The translations under genes were made by a program, and so were the position numbers. Below the pieces are notes generated by a model, which made no database searches, was not told where the DNA came from, and saw only the letters and a list, made by a program, of their open reading frames with translations. DNA of 6,208 nucleotides. Source: Chloroflexota bacterium (GTDB taxonomy: Bacteria > Chloroflexota > Anaerolineae > Ardenticatenales > Ardenticatenaceae). This document shows, piece after piece, positions 6,061 to 6,208 of this stretch (positions are counted from its first letter, which is position 1; each line of letters starts with the position of its first letter). The stretch spans positions 1 to 6,208 of the forward strand of contig DOUV01000805.1 in assembly GCA_003520455.1 (NCBI GenBank). Direction: 5' to 3'.

Positions 6061-6091
6061 ACTATATCACGGGAGGGGTGCATTTTACCAA
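6061..6091 (-). promoter_or_regulatory. Possible promoter for moaC
   Basis: On the minus strand, TTGGTA (6086-6091) and TATAGT (6061-6066) are sigma-70-like, but the spacer is 19 bp. Taking TGATAT (6064-6069) as the -10 instead gives 16 bp. The position, about 40 bases before the GTG start and downstream of the rRNA terminator, is right for a moaC promoter. The match itself is mediocre, and the -35 overlaps the end of the hairpin at 6085-6120. Confidence 0.4.
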
Positions 6092-6120
6092 TCTGCCGGC
6101 CCACGCCGACAAATTGGCAA
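6085..6120 (-). other. Wobble-paired hairpin between rRNA terminator and moaC
   Basis: Read on the minus strand, a 16-base arm (6105-6120) pairs fully with the opposite arm (6085-6100) around the loop GTGG, using three G-U pairs. On the plus strand those three would be A-C mismatches, so the fold is better on the minus (sense) RNA. No U-tract follows. It shares the nine-base word GCCGACAAA (plus strand, 6105-6113) with the terminator next to it (6145-6153). It could be a backup terminator for rRNA read-through, a processing site or a leader element of moaC. Confidence 0.5.
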
Positions 6121-6130
6121 CTCGCGCCAC

Positions 6131-6165
6131 AAAAATAAAAACGGGCCGACAAAAATGTCGGCCCG
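6131..6165 (-). terminator. Intrinsic terminator of the rRNA operon
   Basis: On the minus strand, CGGGCCGAC (6157-6165) pairs perfectly with GTCGGCCCG (6142-6150). One more A-T pair leaves a four-base loop. The stem is followed directly by TTTTTATTTTT (6131-6141). This is a classic Rho-independent terminator. It lies about 20 bases past the 5S rRNA end and has no T-run in the other direction. Confidence 0.93.
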
Positions 6166-6184
6166 CTATGAGTACGAAAAGTAT

Positions 6185-6208
6185 CGTTGGCAACGACCTA
6201 CGTTCCCA
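6185..6208 (-). rRNA. rrf: 5S ribosomal RNA, 3' end only
   Basis: The minus strand from the right edge reads TGGGAACGTAGGTCGTTGCC followed by AACG. This matches the conserved 3' part of bacterial 5S rRNA (the G-G-G-A-x-x-G-T-A-G-G-T-C-G-x-x-G-C-C pattern of helix IV and helix I). A strong terminator follows within about 20 bases, as expected at the end of an rRNA operon. Only about the last fifth of the gene is in the window, and the exact mature 3' end may be off by a few bases. Confidence 0.82.

Noticed and set aside
6022..6130. Molybdenum-cofactor (Moco) riboswitch upstream of moaC
   Set aside because: The leader is short and holds one simple hairpin. The multi-stem conserved core of the Moco RNA motif is not there.
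5197..6138. Long plus-strand open frame (313 codons) opposite moaC and the hydrolase start
   Set aside because: It is antisense to moaC, whose family motifs are unmistakable, and its translation is Arg/Gly-rich with no recognisable domain. It is a by-product of GC-rich codon use.
6166..6184. A tRNA or other RNA gene between the 5S end and its terminator
   Set aside because: Only about 20 bases separate them, too short for any RNA gene.

Overview
The window is a GC-rich bacterial chromosome segment. A Chloroflexota (Chloroflexi) origin is my best inference. It rests on a cytoplasmic zinc-ribbon/TPR membrane protein with Thr/Pro-rich linkers, a GAF sensor protein with a bare HisKA module, and the overall coding style. 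No gene here fixes the taxon. Four of the six genes appear to start with GTG or TTG, each backed by a Shine-Dalgarno (SD) match.

From left to right: bases 1-111 hold the 5' end of a minus-strand lipoprotein gene that runs off the window. It is divergent from a small plus-strand gene (259-633) for a four-helix membrane protein, which has a near-consensus sigma-70 promoter. That gene converges on a minus-strand GAF + HisKA protein (826-1740). The gap between them (634-825) holds a large nested hairpin with a U-rich tail. Everything to the right is on the minus strand: a zinc-ribbon/TM/TPR/carboxypeptidase-regulatory-like protein (1944-3461, with its own strong promoter), a secreted and membrane-anchored clan GH-A glycoside hydrolase (3670-5484), moaC for molybdenum cofactor synthesis (5539-6021), a hairpin and a classic intrinsic terminator, and finally the 3' end of a 5S rRNA at the right edge. 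An rRNA operon therefore ends here and moaC follows in the same direction.

Transcription units inferred for the minus strand: the rRNA operon stops at the 6131-6165 terminator. moaC and the glycoside hydrolase are 54 bp apart and may be co-transcribed. The TPR gene starts from the 3503-3531 promoter. The GAF-HisKA gene lies 203 bp further on, with a good SD but no convincing promoter. The genes do not form one obvious pathway. The lipoprotein, the TPR protein and the hydrolase all act at or outside the cell surface. MoaC and the GAF-HisKA protein are cytoplasmic.

No gene-free stretch exceeds about 210 bases. The gaps are 112-258, 634-825, 1741-1943, 3462-3669, 5485-5538 and 6022-6184. All but 1741-1943 hold a recognisable signal or hairpin. 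I saw no tRNA, CRISPR array, insertion sequence or phage gene. The most interesting items are the HisKA-only protein lacking an ATPase domain, the nested convergent hairpin, and the wobble-paired second hairpin between the rRNA terminator and moaC.
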